7,959 nucleotides of DNA, taken from NCBI GenBank assembly GCA_945983195.1, contig CAMFSS010000088.1, forward strand, positions 1 through 7,959. Reading direction: 5' to 3'. The translations under genes and the position numbers were made by a program. This document shows positions 6,752 to 7,959 of this stretch, in pieces (position 1 is the first letter of the stretch; each line of letters starts with the position of its first letter). Origin of the DNA: an uncultured Prevotellaceae bacterium. Its GTDB lineage: Bacteria; Bacteroidota; Bacteroidia; Bacteroidales; Muribaculaceae. A model generated the notes under the pieces. The model was not told where the DNA came from, searched no databases, and was given only the letters and a program-made list of their open reading frames with translations.

Positions 6752-7959
6752 ATGAAAATACTGATTGTTTCACAATACTACTGGCCGGAGCAGTTTCAGA
6801 TTAATGAAATTGCGCCGGAACTGGTGAGGCGCGGGCATGAGGTGAATGTGCTATGCGGTGTGCCGAATTATCCCAAGGGCGTTGTCTTTGATGGGTATGA
6901 AACGGCTGAGAAGCGCACGGTGAAGGCTGATGAGTACTATGTCGGCACCGGTGTTCGCATCTTATATACCGATCAGATACCTCGTGGCAAGAATCCACTT
7001 CAACTTGCTCTCAATTACTGGAGCTTTGCTCGCAATGGATGCAAGACTGTTTCGAGGCTTAACTCCGACTTTGATGTGGTGCTTGGCTATCAGCTTAGCC
7101 CTATCACAAGCATGTATCCTGCTGTTGAATACAAGCGTCGGCACGGTACGCCATTGATTCTCTATACACTGGATATTTGGCCAGTTTCGGCGGAGGCTAT
7201 GCTTCGGAGCAAGCGGAATCCGCTTTATTCTGTTGTGAGGCGAATTAGCAAGAAAATCTATGGCGCTGCCGACCGAATACTTGTTACGAGCCGTCCGTTT
7301 ATCGACTACCTTCACAGCGAAAATTCAGTTTCCCTTGAAAAAATGGGTTATCTGCCGCAACATGCGGGCACTGAGATGCTTGATGCTGACCTCGGCGCTG
7401 ATGACAATGGCATAGCCGACTTTATGTTTGCCGGCAATCTTGGCAAGGGGCAGCGGATTGATGTGATTGTCAATGCTGCAAAGGTGCTTGGTGCAAGACG
7501 CGACTATCATATTCATATTGTCGGCGACGGACGTATGCGTAGTGTCCTTGAGAAAATGGTAGCAGAAGCCGGATTAAGCGAAAATTTCACTTTCTATGGC
7601 AATCAGCAGCGCAGCGATATGCCGCGTTTCTACAAAATGGCTGATGCGCTGCTAATTACGCTTCGTGGCAATAATGAGGTTGGCAGCACTATGCCTGGAA
7701 AGCTGCAAATGTATATGACCACCGGGAAACCGGTATTTGGCGCCATCAATGGAGCCGCCAACGAGGTGATTCGTGAGTCGGGGTGCGGAAATTGCACAGT
7801 TGCCGGCGACTCAAAAGGTCTTGCCGGAATTATGCGCTCTTTCATAGAGCAGCCTGACAAGTATAGTGAATGTGGAATTAATGCCCGTGTGTTTTTCAGG
7901 GAGCACTTCACACTCAAGACGTACCTCGACGGTCAGGAAGCGGAGGTGAATGCATTAGC
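6752..7959 (+). CDS. WbuB/WcaI-like GT4 glycosyltransferase, 3' end cut by the window edge
   Basis: Open to the window end with no stop: 402 complete codons, close to the full length of this subfamily (about 400-410), so only a few residues should be missing. It starts MKILIVSQYYWPEQFQINEI, the hallmark N-terminus of WbuB-like enzymes, followed by LVRRGHEVNVLCGVPNYPKG. Further motifs are LDIWPVS (140-146, the subfamily LDxWP signature), IADFMFAGNLGKGQRIDVI, IHIVGDGRM and TMPGKLQMYMTTGKPVFGAING (313-334), which replaces the E-x7-E region in this group. E. coli WbuB has been proposed to transfer N-acetyl-L-fucosamine. That makes an amino- or deoxysugar a reasonable guess here but no more. It starts directly after the acetyltransferase stop (TAG then ATG), at the end of the visible operon. 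Its G+C is like that of the two genes before it and higher than that of the left half. Confidence 0.9.
   Translation, partial: MKILIVSQYYWPEQFQINEIAPELVRRGHEVNVLCGVPNYPKGVVFDGYETAEKRTVKADEYYVGTGVRILYTDQIPRGKNPLQLALNYWSFARNGCKTVSRLNSDFDVVLGYQLSPITSMYPAVEYKRRHGTPLILYTLDIWPVSAEAMLRSKRNPLYSVVRRISKKIYGAADRILVTSRPFIDYLHSENSVSLEKMGYLPQHAGTEMLDADLGADDNGIADFMFAGNLGKGQRIDVIVNAAKVLGARRDYHIHIVGDGRMRSVLEKMVAEAGLSENFTFYGNQQRSDMPRFYKMADALLITLRGNNEVGSTMPGKLQMYMTTGKPVFGAINGAANEVIRESGCGNCTVAGDSKGLAGIMRSFIEQPDKYSECGINARVFFREHFTLKTYLDGQEAEVNAL

Noticed and set aside
6962..7315. 117-residue open frame on the - strand
   Set aside because: It is a shadow of the WbuB-like gene, whose own frame carries family motifs throughout.

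Overview
The window is a stretch of a surface-polysaccharide (capsule, exopolysaccharide or O-antigen type) biosynthesis locus, all on the + strand, most likely from a Bacteroidales bacterium (Bacteroides, Prevotella or Muribaculaceae type). The reasons are these. Genes are packed head to tail with short overlaps or gaps. No start codon has a clear, well-spaced Shine-Dalgarno sequence. The A+T content is high. The protein types (DVTEWY-containing GT4, Asp-box propeller protein, WbuB-like GT4 near the end) are a mix I associate with Bacteroidales glycan clusters. The genus cannot be fixed from this sequence alone.

Layout: (1) 3-237, the 3' end of a membrane protein, apparently with a broken reading frame, possibly a polysaccharide polymerase or flippase. 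(2) 231-1676, a secreted or lipoprotein-like protein with Asp-box (BNR) repeats, probably a beta-propeller. (3) 1663-2850, a GT4-like glycosyltransferase with a DVTEWY motif. (4) 2858-3946, a canonical GT4 glycosyltransferase. (5) 3943-5025, another GT4 gene interrupted by one in-frame TAA at 4585-4587; everything after it is in the same frame and reads as the missing C-terminal half. (6) 5055-6161, an intact GT4. (7) 6119-6751, a left-handed beta-helix (hexapeptide-repeat) O-acetyltransferase carrying a run of eight C. (8) 6752 to the window end, a WbuB/WcaI-like GT4 running off the edge with probably only a few residues missing.

The genes would work together on the cytoplasmic face of the inner membrane. 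The glycosyltransferases add sugars one by one to a lipid-linked repeat unit and the acetyltransferase decorates it. The membrane protein at the left edge would belong to the export or polymerisation step. The Asp-box protein would act outside the cytoplasm. The sugars cannot be named from sequence alone.

Base composition is uneven. Genes 2 to 5 are A+T rich (sampled 60-base lines hold 11 to 27 G+C), and the sequence from about 5055 onward is clearly richer (27 to 31 of 60 in sampled lines). This suggests an imported cassette joined to a more host-like tail. The broken GT4 gene lies directly at this junction. No intergenic gap exceeds 29 bases, and I saw no tRNA, rRNA, CRISPR, insertion sequence, promoter or terminator that I could support.
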